Assembly (NCBI GenBank): GCA_020310875.1
Contig: CM035407.1
Coordinates: forward strand, 194,504,821-194,568,820
DNA length: 64,000 nucleotides
Direction of reading: 5' to 3'
Source: Ceratopteris richardii
Taxonomy: Eukaryota; Streptophyta; Polypodiopsida; Polypodiales; Pteridaceae
Shown here one piece after another: positions 23,934 through 37,300 of this stretch (position 1 is the stretch's first letter; each line of letters opens with the position of its first letter). Both the position numbers and the translations under genes were made by a program. A model generated the notes under the pieces. That model made no database searches, was not told where the DNA came from, and saw only the letters and a program-made list of their open reading frames with translations.

Positions 23934-24958
23934 TGTTGGTGTGGAGCAATCAACAATTGATGTTTTGATGAAGAGTTGAAGTCAAGATTTGAAGGAAAGA
24001 TTCAAGTTGTGAAGCAAAAAAGAAGAATACATTCAGAAGAGGAAGATATGTACACATATGTACAGATAGTTCACTTATATCTTTGATTAGTCATAAGCTT
24101 GTAAATTTTTGTCTATATATACCATGGAAAATGTCGGGGCAAGTATGAGAGAGCATGAGAATAGAGTAATCAGGAGTTGTAAGAGTCATTAGACATCTTA
24201 GAAGTTAGTTGAAATCTCTCTCATCATTCAGTTGTAAACTCCTTCAGAAATGGAAGAAATGTTGCGCCCGATGTTTCTGAGTTTTCTCCTTCTGTGTTAG
24301 ATATTTTGTGAAATGCTTTTGTACAAGTCTAAGTCTATAGGTGATTGACCTCTGTACAAATTTTTAGCTTCCAATTGTGATCAGGTTGAGAGAATTATGT
24401 GTAGGAACATTCGTATGTGAAGAAGTGTTCACTAGTTCCTGAAAGAGGTGCAAAATTCGAAGTCAATGTTTTGATCAGTTCTCCTTTTACAGTTTGAAGT
24501 TTTGAGCAAGCAAGCACTTAATCTTTAAGTTGGAAGGTAAGCTACTTGTGGCTAAAAGCATTTGCTTAAACAGCTTCTAGTCTTGGAGAACCATGTCTTA
24601 GAAGTTGCAGGTGTCAAAATCGAGTCTACAGAGAGACAGTTTTAGACATAGGTAACTTGTTGAGTTCATTTCTCAAGTTATACTGAATCTTTTGGAGTGA
24701 TTCAACTTGGAGGAGGTGCGCAATCTTTAGGCAACACCTTATGCAAAGTTTTATAAAAAACTTTACGCATTTGATAAGTCAATGAGAGAGATATGTGCAA
24801 TAGACTTTCTATAGAATCATCCTCTTCACAGATTTTCCAAAATCCTTATAATTGAGTATTGATCCTCCAAATTGGTGAAGGTTTTAACTTACTCTTGATA
24901 TAGAGGTGTTATAATTTCAAGAATAGGTTGTTCTTTTGGAGATTAACACTCTCCATCA
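23934..24958 (+). repeat. Copia-1 5' LTR
   Basis: TGTTGGTG to CCATCA, 1025 bp. A TATA box TATATATA lies at about 24114-24121. Confidence 0.92.
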
Positions 24959-24959
24959 G

Positions 24960-24971
24960 TGGTATCAGAGC
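24960..24971 (+). promoter_or_regulatory. Copia-1 primer-binding site
   Basis: TGGTATCAGAGC, complementary to initiator tRNA-Met, one base after the LTR. Confidence 0.92.
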
Positions 24972-25180
24972 AGGAAGCATCAGAATTGAAGAAAGGAGGA
25001 TCCCGACTGCTGCAGGTGCAAAGAATTCAACATGTGAAGGTTCAAAAGGTGAAAGCTTGAGGATAAAGTTTGAGAAGGAGATCATACGACATCAAGGAAG
25101 TCAAAAGGAGTGTCATTCAAAGTAAAGGTAACCTTATACTTTATAAAGATTGAAGAATTCAATATACAGGTGAAGAAAGG

Positions 25181-28100
25181 ATGGGAGATTCTCTTCAGAT
25201 AGAGAAATTGGATAGAGAAAACTATCCAGCTTGGTCAATGAGGATGGAAGCTCATCTAATGAGCAAAGACTTGATAGGTTATATTATAGGAGAAGAAGAA
25301 AAGCCTCAATTCAGAGATCCTAGTGTTCCAACTAGGGAGGAATTGTCAGATTTGAAGAATTGGATGAAGAGAGATGCTCAAGCTAGGAGCATTATATATA
25401 TGGCAGTCAATGACTACTTGCTACCTCACATTAGAGGTCTTGAAAGTGCAAGTGATATATGGAATGCTTTGGAGGAGCATTTCCAAAATACCATAAAGTC
25501 TAGAAAGGCATCCTTGTGGGTAGAATTTACCACTTTCAAGAAGAAGGCCTCTCAATCCATCTCAGATTATGTAACAAGGATGAAGGACATTGCAGATGCA
25601 TTAGGAGCTGTTGATGAAGACATTGAGGAGGATAAATTGGTAAGACAAATTCTTACAGGGTTGAGAGGTGATGACAAATGGAAGCCATTCATTTTGTCTA
25701 CTGAATTATCACTTGATCATTTCACTCCTGATTTAAATCAGTTGCTAGGTCATATGCTAACTTTTGAGCACGATGTCAAAGGAGAAGGTGACAAGAGTAC
25801 AGGTCATGCAATGTACTCAAAGGATAACAAGAAAAATAGCAAAGGGAAACAACAAGCAAACGAAGATGAAGGCACAACTAGTCAAGCCAACTTCCTAAGA
25901 GGAAGTGGTGGTGGCAAAGGTAGAGGAAGAGGCAGGAATAATAAAGATGGAGTCAAAGCTTGTTGGATTTGTGGTAAGACAAATCACTTAGCTAATGATT
26001 GTTGGCATAATACTCAGAGTAATGGTGGATATCATCAGAACTTTAATTCAAGAGGAAGAGGTGGCAGAAATCAAAGAGGTAATTTCAGAGGTAGAGGTAG
26101 TAGGGGTTACTTTGGAAGAAATGCAGGTAGAGGATTCCAAAGTCAACAATACAATAATACCTACTACAATTATGCTTCAGATCAGAAGGAGGATTCAACA
26201 TTGATAATGAATGCAACTTGTGAAAGACAAAGTGAAGACCAAAGAGTCTTCTACATTGACTCAGGGTGTAGCAATCACCTGAGTGGTAACATAGCATTGA
26301 TGACTGATTTGGAGGATAAGGTATCTAATCATGTTGTTCAAACAGGTGATAATACAAAGCACAAGGTAAAGTCAATTGGTTCAGTCAAAGCCAAGGATGG
26401 AAGCACTCTCTTGAGTAAGATTTTGTATGTTCCTACAATTCCTAAAAATCTGATAAGTGTAGGACAAATTGTGGAAAAAGGATATGAGTTAAGGTTCACT
26501 AATGATGGAGTTTATGTTGAAGACCCTAGTCAAGGATATAAACAGATTGTTACAGGGAAGAAGGAAGGAAGGCTCTTCACATTAAAGGTACAAGGAAACA
26601 TTGGACATGCTATGTTTGCATATGGAGAGCAAAAGATGTTAGAATTGGATCTTTGGCACAAGAGGCTTGGACACTTCAATGAAAGAGGAATCAAATATAT
26701 GATTAATAATGGTTCAGTGCTTGGATTGCCTAATGTTGCAGGTCAACATATGACATACAGATGTGAGGCATGTCAATTAGGTAAGGCTCATAAGAAATCT
26801 TATTCTAAGCATGGTTTTATGTATTCAGAGAAGCTTGAGTTGGTACACACAGATGTGTGGGGACCATCAAAGGATTTCAGTATCAATGGTTCAAGATACT
26901 ATGTGATTTATGTTGATGATGCTACTAGATGGATCACTATTTATGTGATCAAAGATAAGTCAGAGGTATTCAACACATTCAAACACTATCATGTGTATGC
27001 AGAAAGAATTACAGGTCATAGATTGAAGAGACTAAGGTCAGATGGAGGGGGAGAGTATTTTGCTAATGAGTTCAGTGATTACTTGTGGACTGCAGGTATA
27101 AAAAGGGAAATTACTTACAGGTACTCCCCTCAACAAAATGGTGTAGCAGAGAGAAGAAATAGAACTCTTGTTGAGTTTGCAAGGTCAATGATGAAGGAGA
27201 AAAATTGCCCAAATTATTTGTGGGCTGAGGCTGTAAATACAGCTACTTATCTGGTCAATAGGCTACCATGTAAAGCCTTGCAGGGTATGACACCATATGA
27301 GGCATGGTGGGGTAGAAGACCTACATTAGACCATTGCAAAGTATTTGGATGTTTGGCATATGCATATGTGCCATCACAATTGAGACACAAATTGGAACCT
27401 AAAGCTGAAAAGTATGTGTTCATTGGTTATGATGATAAGCAGATGGGATATAGGTTGTGGCGTCCATCCACAATACAATTTCTTGTATCAAAAGATGTTA
27501 CATTTGATGAGCAAGGTACTTGGTATGCAAGTACAATCAATATTAATACAGGTGATGAAGAAGTTGTGAGTCAAAGGAAAGGTAAATCAAAGGTTCAGAT
27601 ATTTGATGAAGAGGAGAATAATGAAGTGCATGTTGAAGTTGAAGAAATGCCAAGATTTGATCCTGAGTGTGATGAACCAGAAACTTCAAGGAGTGGAGAA
27701 CTCAGAAGGTCATCAAGACACAAGTGGCAACCTACAAGGTATAGCTATGATACTTCTTTTTTGGCTACCAAAGATTATGCTTACATGATAAAGGCAGATG
27801 AAGACCCTTCCACATATGAAGAGGCAAAAGGTAAGGAAAATTGGGAGAGAGCTATGCTGGAAGAATATGATGCATTGATTGAGAATCAGACTTGGGAATT
27901 AGTTCCTAAACCAAATAGCCAGAAGATCATTGGATGCAAATGGGTCTACAAGACTAAGAGGTTTGCAGATGGAAGTGTGTCTAGGTATAAAGCTAGACTT
28001 GTTGTGAAAGGGTTTGCTCAAACATATGGTATTGATTATGATGAGACTTATAGTCCTGTGGCAAAGATGACAACCATCAGGACACTCATAGCTATAGCTG

Positions 28101-29347
28101 CATGTAAAGGGTGGAAATTATGTCAATTAGATGTGAAGAATGCTTTCTTGAATGGTAACATTTCAGATGATGTTTTCATGGAGCAACCTCAAGGATTCAG
28201 ATGGAAGGTGTCCAGATCATGCGTGCAAGCTCAAGAGAGCTTTGTATGGCTTGAAGTAGGCCCCAAGGGCATGGAACTATAGACTTGTAAAGTTCTTGAA
28301 AGAACTTGGATTTCAAGTATCAAAAGCAGATAGTAGCTTGCTTGTTAAAGCAAGTGATGATGGGCTCATATACATGTGCATATATGTTGATGATATAATT
28401 CTTACAGGTACAAATGAGAAAGGCATTCAAAGCCTAAAGAAGAAAATGGAGAAAGAGTTCAAAATCAGTGATTTGGGAGACTTGTCATATTTCTTGGGCA
28501 TGGAGATTTCATACACTCAACATGGAGTGTATGTGACTCAAGAAAGGTATTTGAAAAACTTGTTAATCAAGTTTAAAATGAATGATTGCAGGGTAGCACC
28601 TACTCCAATGGAGGTGAATCACAAATTGAGCAGATATGGTGGAGAAGAATTTAAGGATATGAAGCTATATCAAAGTTTGGTTGGTAGTCTTATCTATGCT
28701 ACATTAACTAGGCCTGATTTATCATATGCAGTTGGGGTTTTGTCTCAATTCATGCATTGCCCTAGGAAAGAACATTGGATTGTGCAGGTCAAAGAGTGTT
28801 GAGGTACATTAAGGGTACACTCAAAGAGGGTTTGTATTATGGTTTTACATCAGATACAAATATCAAAATATATAGTGATGCAGATTGGGCAGGTAATCCT
28901 GATGATAGAAGGTCAACCTATGGATACATGTGTTATGTGGGAGATAAGTTAATCTCTTGGTGTTTAAAGAAGCAACACACAGTTTCTTTATCATCTACAG
29001 AAGCTGAGTACAAAGGCATGGTTGAAGATGCAAAGGAAGTGATATGGCTTAAGACTCTCATGAAGAGTTTTGACACCATATAGAGTACACCTATCATTTA
29101 TGGAGATAACATGAGTTCATTGTATTTAGGTGCTAATCCTGTGTTTCATGCCAGGACCAAACACGTTGAGATTCAGTATCACTTTCTAAGAGAGAAGGTG
29201 ATGGATAAAGAGATTGAAGTCATACATACTTCAACAAAAGATCAGATAGCTGATATGCTTACCAAAAGCTTGGATGGACCAAAGCTACAGAGATTCAAAG
29301 ACATGGCAGGCATAAAGAAGATAGAGAAAACCTCAATGGATGATTGA
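25181..29347 (+). pseudogene. Copia-1 gag-pol polyprotein (frameshifts and stops)
   Basis: The first 1033 codons (25181-28282) are open. They hold a UBN2-type gag, a CCHC knuckle CWICGKTNHLANDCW (about residues 260-274), protease DSGCSNH (about 358), the GAG-pre-integrase LWHKRLGH (about 490), the integrase core with HTDVWGP (about 556) and SDGGGEY (about 617), and the start of RT (CKWVYKTK, LDVKNAFLNG). Near 28205-28225 the frame shifts, and a TAG sits in the original frame inside the conserved [11 protein letters not shown] region. RT then continues with YVDD (28383-28394). A 2-nt gain near 28778 shifts the frame again before RNase H (DADWAGN, SSTEAEY), and a TAG at 29081-29083 precedes the final segment ending at 29347. 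The product would polymerise cDNA and integrate it, but this copy cannot encode a complete RT-RNase H. The start ATG follows an untranslated leader of about 200 nt after the primer site. Confidence 0.92.
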
Positions 29348-29355
29348 GGGGGAGT

Positions 29356-30380
29356 TGTTGGTGCAGAGCAATCAACGATTGATGTTTTGATGAAGAGTTG
29401 AAGTCAAGGTTTGAAGGAAAGATTCAATTTGTGAAGCAAGGAAGAAGAATACATTCAGAAGAGGAAGATATGTACACATATGTACAGATAGTTCACTTAT
29501 ATCTTTGATTAGTCATAAGCTTGTAAATTTTTGTCTATATATACCATGGAAAATGTCGGGGCAAGTATGAGAGAGCATGAGAATAGAGTAATCAGGAGTT
29601 GTAAGAGTCATTAGACATCTTAGAAGTTAGTTGAAATCTCTCTCATCATTCAGTTGTAAACTCCTTCAGAAATGGAAGAAATGTTGCGCCCAATGTTTCT
29701 GAGTTTTCTCCTTCTGTGTTAGATCTTTTGTGAAATGCTTTTGTACAAGTCTAAATCTATAGGTGATTGACCTCTGTACAAATTTTTAGCTTCCAATTGT
29801 GATCAGGTTGAGAGAATTATGTGTAGGAACATTCGTATGTGAAGAAGTGTTCACTGGTTCCTAAAACAGGCGCAAAATTCGAAGTCAATGTTTTGATCAG
29901 TTCTCCTTCCATAGTTTAAAGTTTTGAGCAAGCAAGCACTTAATCTTTAAGTTGGAAGGTAAGATACTTGTGACTAAAAGCATTTACTTAAACGGGTTCT
30001 AGTCTTGGAGAACCATGTCTTAGAAGTTGCAGGTGTCAAAATCGAGTCTACAGAGAGATAATTTTAGACATAGGTAACTTGTTGAGTTCATTTCTCAAGT
30101 TATACTGAATCTTTTGGAGTGATTCAACTTGGAGGAGGTGCGCAATCTTTAGGCGACACCTTATGCAAAGTTATATAAAAAACGTTACACATTTGATAAG
30201 TCAATGAGAGAGATATGTGCAGTAGACTTTCTGTAGAATCATCCTCTTCACAGATTTTCCAAAATCCTTATAATTGAGTATTGATCCTCCAAATTGGTGA
30301 AGGTTTTAACTTACTCTTGATATAGAGGTGTTCTAATTTCAAGAATAGGTTGTTCTTTTGGAGATTAACACTCTCCATCA
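29356..30380 (+). repeat. Copia-1 3' LTR
   Basis: 1025 bp, same length as the 5' copy. Differences are mostly transitions. Followed by GTAGA. Confidence 0.92.
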
Positions 30381-30911
30381 GTAGAGATATACCTTCACTA
30401 TTTATAACCTTAAAGTTCACTCAAAGGAAAATCCTGAGATCAGGAACAATTTTGAAAAACTATATGAAAGACCAAAATCTCATAATCACGTCAAATTGTT
30501 AATGGAATAATAAGATACAACTAAAAACAAAACAAAATTGAAAAAAAAAACTAGTTCCATACATAGATAATGAACAAGGACTACCTAAAGTAGAAGTATA
30601 CTTTAGTAGAGAGCTTACAAAGTAGGAGACGTTGTAGGAGGTTTTTGACACTCTAAACTAACTTAGAAAGACATTAGAAGTAAAGAATATCTTCTCATGA
30701 TTTTGTATCATACATAGATAGAATATCTAAAAATGCTCCTACAATTAGGATGTACCAATCATCCACTTAAATTTTTTACTACTGATGATTTAGGAAAGTG
30801 GTTGAAACTTCTCTATAGCTGAAATTTGGGATATAAAGTCCCTATTCATTTTTTCTATTGCCTTTCATGAACTTGAGTTTTGAGCTAAGATTTAAGGCTT
30901 TAATTTTAGTA
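30381..30911 (-). repeat. Copia-3 3' LTR, right part
   Basis: Aligns to about 42730-43249. It ends AATTTTAGTA where the other LTR ends AATTTTAATGCA, and is followed by CTCCCCATC, a minus-strand polypurine tract. Confidence 0.75.
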
Positions 30912-31692
30912 CTCCCCATCAAGCCTTTGAGCAAAATCTATCATACCAATGTGTCTATTGTACATCCATAGCTTTTTTCTATCTATATCTTAAAATGGAT
31001 CCTTGCTAATCACATGGTCAATCTTCACCTAGTTTGCAATCACCTTCTCTTTGATTAAGTTGTAGTTTAGTTTTATGTGCTTAGACCTAGCATGAAAAAT
31101 AAGATTTGAGATTAGGTGCACACTATTCATATTGTCACACAATATATGATCAATCTATTTTGTGTGCGAGTTAAAATCTTTAAAGAGCTTTTTTGGCCAC
31201 ATACGCTTAAAAGTTTCAAGGTCCATAGCTCTATATTCAGCTTGAGTTGAAGATATGGCTAAATTTGGTTGTTTCTTGGAGCTCCATGAGATACTCTTGC
31301 TTCCAATAATGATTGCATAGCCATTTGTACTCATGTCATCCTTTGATCTAGACCAATCTACATTTAATATAATATTTTAGCTACAAGTATTTATGATGGA
31401 AAAAACCTGATTTATATTGCACTATGGATTTGCAAAACACCTTTTGACTACCATCAAATATTATGCTTTGGGAGTTTCCATAAACTAAGAAAAGAATATT
31501 GCTACACGTGATATGTCCATCCGAGTAAGAGTTGCATAGTTTGAATATCCTATAATGGATGTATACAAAGTAACATTTAAAATATCTCCACCTCATCTGC
31601 ACTTGGACTTACATTCATCTTCAATGGATTTGAAATTGTCTTGTGATTACACATTTCATATTATGTTTGTTGTCAGGATCTTGCTCATGCGC

Positions 31693-32826
31693 AAACAGAG
31701 GTTACGAATGCAAAAAACACACAGAAGAATAGATGCAACAAGAGACAAGATAGAACGCAAGATTGGGTGCAATCTTCCCCCATGCACTCTGTTTTGACAG
31801 TCCACAAAGTGCATGTATTTATAGGACTTTTGATTATGTCGAAAAGAGTGGTTACATGAGAGCGGCTTCAAAAAGCAAGCGTGAAACTAAAAGTTGGTAA
31901 CTTTTATAGAAAGCCATTGCTTTCAATAACAGAAACTATGGTCTACAACGACCCTTATTCTAACCATTAATTTTCTAACTATTTCTAACAATAGAACCTT
32001 CTACGCGGGTTTATTTACAAGCTACATAATAATTATTCGGATTATTGATATCCACCCTTTCACGCCTTGCACGCTCCTCACGAACCTTCAGTTGCTATAT
32101 CAAAGACATCAAAAACACATTAATACATTAATAATTTAACACTCTAACAATGCATTGTTCAATAATAATTTAACACTCCAACAATGCATTGTTCAACATA
32201 TTCCATGTTACAATCCAACAATGCATTGTTCAACATATTCCATGTTACAATCCAACAATGCATTGTTCAACATATTCCATAATTTATAATAGACAACAGA
32301 GGTTACGAACGCAGAAAACACACATAAGAATAGATGCAACAAGAGACAAGACAGAACGCAAGATTGGGTGCAATCTCCCCCATGCACTCTGTTTTGACAG
32401 TCCACAGAGTGCATGTATTTATAGGACTTTTGATTACGTCGAAAAGAGTGGTTACATGAGAGCAGCTTTGAAAAGCAAGTGTGAAACTAAAAGTTGGTAA
32501 CTTTTATAGAAAGCCATTACTTTCAATAACAGAAACTGCCATCTACAACGAGCCTTATTCTAACCATTACTTTTCTAACTGTTTCTAACAATAGAACCTT
32601 CTACGCGGGTTTATTTACAAGCTAAATAATAATTATTCGGATTATTGATATCCACCCTTTCACGCCTTGCACGCTCCTCACAAACCTTCAGCTGCTATAT
32701 CAAAAACATCAAAAACACATTAATACATTAATAATTTAACACTCCAACAATGCATTGTTCAACATATTCCATGTTACAATCCAACAATGCATTGTTCAAC
32801 ATATTCCATAATTTATAACAATGTTA
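31693..32826. repeat. Duplicated block of about 0.6 kb inside Copia-3
   Basis: Sequence starting ACAGAGGTTACGAA at 31694 recurs at 32295, a period of about 601 bp, at high identity up to a tail of 37-bp repeats. Each copy holds GTATTTATAGGAC, a TATA-like motif. The tails are two to three copies of CCAACAATGCATTGTTCAAC..., which include the perfect 14-bp palindrome AACAATGCATTGTT. The block has no recognisable coding sequence. Two direct repeats with a TATA-like site could be a TRIM-type element or a tandem of solo LTRs, but no TG...CA ends, primer site or target duplication was found. Confidence 0.6.
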
Positions 32827-33201
32827 GTAGATCAAGAATATACTTCCTTTGAATGAGATATATAACTTCCTCCTTATACATTTCTTCTATGCCCAAGAAA
32901 AAATTTAATTCTTCAAGATAAGAGATCTTGAATCTTCTCCAAGCTTCTTGTTGATATCTCTAATGCTTGTTTCATCATTACCTATAAGAATAAGATCATC
33001 AACATAAACTAAAATATTCCTTCTTCATTTCTAATAACACGTCTACGTCACTTTGTTTCTAGGTACATCTCCCAATTTAATCTAGAATTTCTTTTCCAAG
33101 CTTGTGGGGCCTCTTTTAACCTATATGCATGATGAGGATACCTTTGACTATCAAAGACTTTAAGTTGCTACATTTAAACAACCTCTTTTATGTCACCATT
33201 C

Positions 33202-34305
33202 TGTTGATGTGTGAAACATCACAAGAAATGAATTAATGTGACACTAGACAACCTCTATGGTCACCATTAACTCATTGCCACTCCAAACTTTGAGAAATGA
33301 TAGCCAAAACCAAGAACTTTAATTCTTCAGAACTTTCCAGTCACTAAAATGACATACCTTCAATATTTTGTTAATTTCTCTTAGCACAAATATTATTTCT
33401 CCAAGATCTTTTGGTAGATATAAATAGAAGCAAAGAGCTTTCCAACAAGCTACTATTTGCAAGAAAGGGATCTCTAGAACTCAAGATATAGCCTTCACAA
33501 GATGACCCTGTATGACTTCCAAAAGTGGAAATTTTGCCTCTTTTAGTTAAAAACGCGTGTCTAAAAATGAAATTCGATGCCTAGCATCGACTTGCAACCA
33601 AAACTTGATGCCAAGCATCGACTTTGAGCTTTTTAGCCACTTTTTCAGCGCTAGAATTACCCCCTTGAACATAGATATGAACAAGATCACTTTTATGTTA
33701 GAAGTCGATGCCAGGCATTGACTTTATGTTGAAACTCGATGCCGCGCATCGAGTTGCTCCACAAACCTTATCTTTTCAAGAAGATTTAGCAATAGATAAA
33801 AGTCAGATATGAAGACAAGGACTTATCAGCTAAGATTCGATGCCAGGCATCGACTTCCCACATAAAACAAAACCTTTCACCATACATTCGATGCCAGGCA
33901 TCGACTTGCTTGGAAAACTTCAATTCTCAAATCATTACACAGAAGACAAACACTGGAGATGGAAGAAGAAGACTTATACATAGAACTTTAATTAACTCTT
34001 TCATAACTATGAAAACTTAGAAATGCACAGGTGCTTTCTCACGTAGAGAAGCCTGACTATACTCAGTCATACAAAATGAGTTCTAACTCACTCTATCATT
34101 GTCTTCCTCCTCGCGTTAGTTGATACAAACTAACTTATATAGTATTTCTCAATCTCGTGGCTTTTAAAAAACTTCTAGAACTAAAGTGAACTACCTTTAC
34201 AAATATAATACACTTTGTGAATTTGTCCCTTCACATAGGCATGTGGTTTTCTTCTAAATCTTTGACCTTCAAATATATGTCCAGTTAGTGAATGTTTCTC
34301 CAATA
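33202..34305 (-). repeat. Copia-2 3' LTR
   Basis: 1104 bp. A minus-strand TATA-like ACTATATAAG lies at about 34135-34144. Six copies of a 17-bp palindrome lie between 33574 and 33904 (separate entry). The inner end reads CCAATA instead of CCAACA. Confidence 0.88.
33574..33904. repeat. Six copies of a 17-bp palindrome in the Copia-2 3' LTR
   Basis: Core TCGATGCCAGGCATCGA, two 8-bp arms around one base. Copies start at 33574, 33605, 33705, 33736, 33837 and 33888. The last two are exact and the others differ by one or two bases. The spacing alternates between about 31 or 51 and about 100 bp, so they fall in three pairs. Transcription runs leftward from the TATA near 34140, so the copies lie downstream of the start, in the R/U5 part of the RNA leader. 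Confidence 0.9.
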
Positions 34306-34313
34306 GCTCCCCC

Positions 34314-37300
34314 TCAATCACTAATTGACATTCTTTGTTTCTTCATATCATCTTCTTTTCTTTTACTCCTGCCATGCTTTTGAATCTCCAGGTCTTCACA
34401 CCATCCAAGCTCTTTATCATTATGTCTGCTATTTGATCTTTTATAGAAATGTACTCCACTTCTATTTCTTTCTTCATTACCTTTTCTCTCAGGAACTGAA
34501 ATGTATCTCTATATGTTTTGTTTGTGCATGAAATACTGGATTTGCTATTAGATAAAGCGAACTCATATTATCTCCATGTATTGTAAGTATACCTTGAAAA
34601 ATGCCCAAGCTTTTGAATAGTTTCTGCATCCATATGACCTCCTTAACTGCTTCCACAAGTCCTTTGTACTCAGCTTCAGTTGATGATAATGCAACTGTAT
34701 GTTGTTTCTTTGAACACCAACTTACAACCATATCACCAATTTATATCATGTATCCATGTGTTGATCTCCTGTCATCTTGATTACCTGCCCAGTCTGAGTC
34801 ACTATAAGCTCTCAACTTCAAATCTAAATTAAAAGGATAATATAATCCTTCCTTTATAGTTCCTTTGATATATCTAAGAACTCTTTGACCTGCAATCCAA
34901 TGTGGGTCCTTTGGACAATGCATGAATTGTGACAAAACTCCCACTGCATAACTAAGATCAGGTCTTGTTAGTGTAGCATAAATCAAACTACCCACAAGAG
35001 ATTGATACTTCCTCATATCTTTATATTCTGCACCATCATATTTACTAAGCTTGTGGTTGACTTCTAGTGGAGTTGAAGCTTCTCTGCAATTTTCCATTCC
35101 AAACTTCTTCAACAAGTTTAGAAGATACCTTTCTTGTGTGTGACACATATATGCCATGATCTGTATAAGTAACTTCCATTCCAAGAAAGTATGACAACTT
35201 TCCTAGGTCACTGATCTTGAATTCTTTTTCAAGTAATCTCTTTGCCTCCTTGATTCCTTCATTTGAAGTACCTGTGATTATAATGTCATCTACATAAATA
35301 CAAATGTAGATTGTACCTTCCTCTACTCTTTTGATAAGTAGACTTGGATCTACTTTTGAACTTTGATATCCAAGATTATTGAGATACTTCACCAGTCTAT
35401 AGTTCCATGCTCTTGGAGCTTGTTTCAATCCATAGAGTGCTCTTCTCAATCTACAAACAAAATTTGGATACCTGGAATCTATAAACCCTTGAGGTTGTTC
35501 AATGTATACCTCATCTGATATGTATCCATTTAAGAATGCATTCTTTATATCCAATTGACTTAGGATCCATCCTTTTGAAGCTGCAATAGCAATGATTGTC
35601 CTTATAGTTGACATCTTAGCTATAGGAGTGAATGTCTCATCATAATCTATGCCATAGGTTTGGGCATAGCCTTTCACCAGCAATCTAGCTTTGTATCTGG
35701 CTATACTTCCATCTGCAAGCTTCTTCACTTTATAAACCCATTTATTTCCAATTACTTTCTTACTATTTGGTTTAGGAAAAAGTTCCCAAGTCTTGTACTC
35801 CTCTAGTGCATTGAACTCTTCCTTCATTGCTTCTTCCTATTGCTTCTTACCTTTCGCTTCATCATAGTTCTGAGGTTCTTCAGCATCTTTAACCATATAT
35901 GTGTAGTTCTTCTAAGTTATGTAAGAAGTATCATAAGAATACCTTTCTGGTTGCCTTCTAGTCCTGCTTGATCTCCTTGGTTCACATTCTTCATAAGTGT
36001 CTGGATACACTTCTTCATCAAATATAGGAGCTTCTTCATTTCTTCTTATTAATCCACTTCTGGATGTACTTGCTTGCATATAGTTTTCATCTCTATTCAC
36101 ATGCACAATTTCCTTTCTCACATCTTCGTACCTCTTCTTCAACTTCTTCAGCTATATGACTTTGAGATGCATACCAACTTTTCTGTTCATCAAATGTAAC
36201 ATCTCTAGAAACAAGAAACTGTTTGGTTAGAGGATTCCACAACCTGTAACCCATCTGCTTTTCATCATAACCAATGAACACATATTTTTCTGCCTTTGGT
36301 TCAAGTTTATGTCAAAGTTGTGATGGCACATAAGCATATGCAATTGATCCAAAAACTTTACAATGATCTAGTGTTGGTTTCTTACCCCACCAAGCTTCAT
36401 ATGGAGTCATTCCATTGAGAGCTGCACATGGTAATCTATTCACAAGATATGTAGTTGTATTTACAGCCTCAACCCAAAGATAATTTGGACAATTCTTCTC
36501 CTTCAGCATAGCTCTAGCAAACTCAACCAAAGTCCTGTTTCTTATTTCTGCTACACCATTTTGTTGTGGTGTATACCTACATGTTATTTCTCTCTTAATA
36601 CCTGCATTCCAAAGATAATCATTGAACTCTTGGGAGAAGTACTCTCCCCCTCCATCAAACCTTAGTCTTTTAAGCTTTTGACCTATGACTCTCTCTACAT
36701 ATGCATGAAAATGCTTGAAAGCTCCAAACACTTCTGATCTTTCCTTCAAAACATATAAAGTTATCCATCTTGTGGCATCATCAATGAAAAGAACATAATA
36801 CCTTGAGCCACTGATAGATCCTTCTTTTGTTGGTCCCCATACATCTGTATGAATGAGCTCTAGTAATCCATCATGTTTGAATCCTTTCTTCTAAAATGGT
36901 ATTCTATGTGCTTTGCCCATTTGACATGCTTCACATTTATAAACCATAAGTTGACTCTGCACATTTGGTAGTCCTAGTACAGATTGATTTGCAACCATAG
37001 CTTTGATTCCTCTTTCATTGAAATGACCTAATCTCTTATGCCAGAGATCAAGTTCTGTAATCACTCCTTCACCATGTGTGAGCAAAGCTTGACCAATGTT
37101 CCCTTGCACTCTTAAAGTAAAGAGTCTACCTTCTTTCTTACCATAGACAATCTGATTATATCCATTCTCTTGATCTTCAACAAATACTCCTTCATTTGTA
37201 AACCTGACTTGAAAACCTTTTTCAACTATCTGTCCCACACTAATCAAGTTTTTAGGTATTGTGGGAACATACAAAACATTGGTTAGCAAATCTGCTCCAC

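Larger units (their letters stand above)
23934..30380 (+). mobile_element. Copia-1: Ty1/copia element with decayed gag-pol
   Basis: A 6447-bp element with 1025-bp LTRs (23934-24958, 29356-30380), flanked by the 5-bp target duplication GTAGA (23929-23933, 30381-30385). I count about 30 mismatches between the LTRs, roughly 97% identity. The tRNA-Met primer site is at 24960-24971 and the polypurine tract TTGAGGGGGAGT ends at 29355. The unoccupied site is represented in the other Copia-3 LTR near 42729. Gag-pol is nearly intact but broken in and after RT. Confidence 0.95.

Noticed and set aside
33574-33904. CRISPR-like array
   Set aside because: The repeats are 17-bp palindromes at alternating spacing inside an LTR and recur at the other LTR. 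The context is a plant retrotransposon, with no cas genes.
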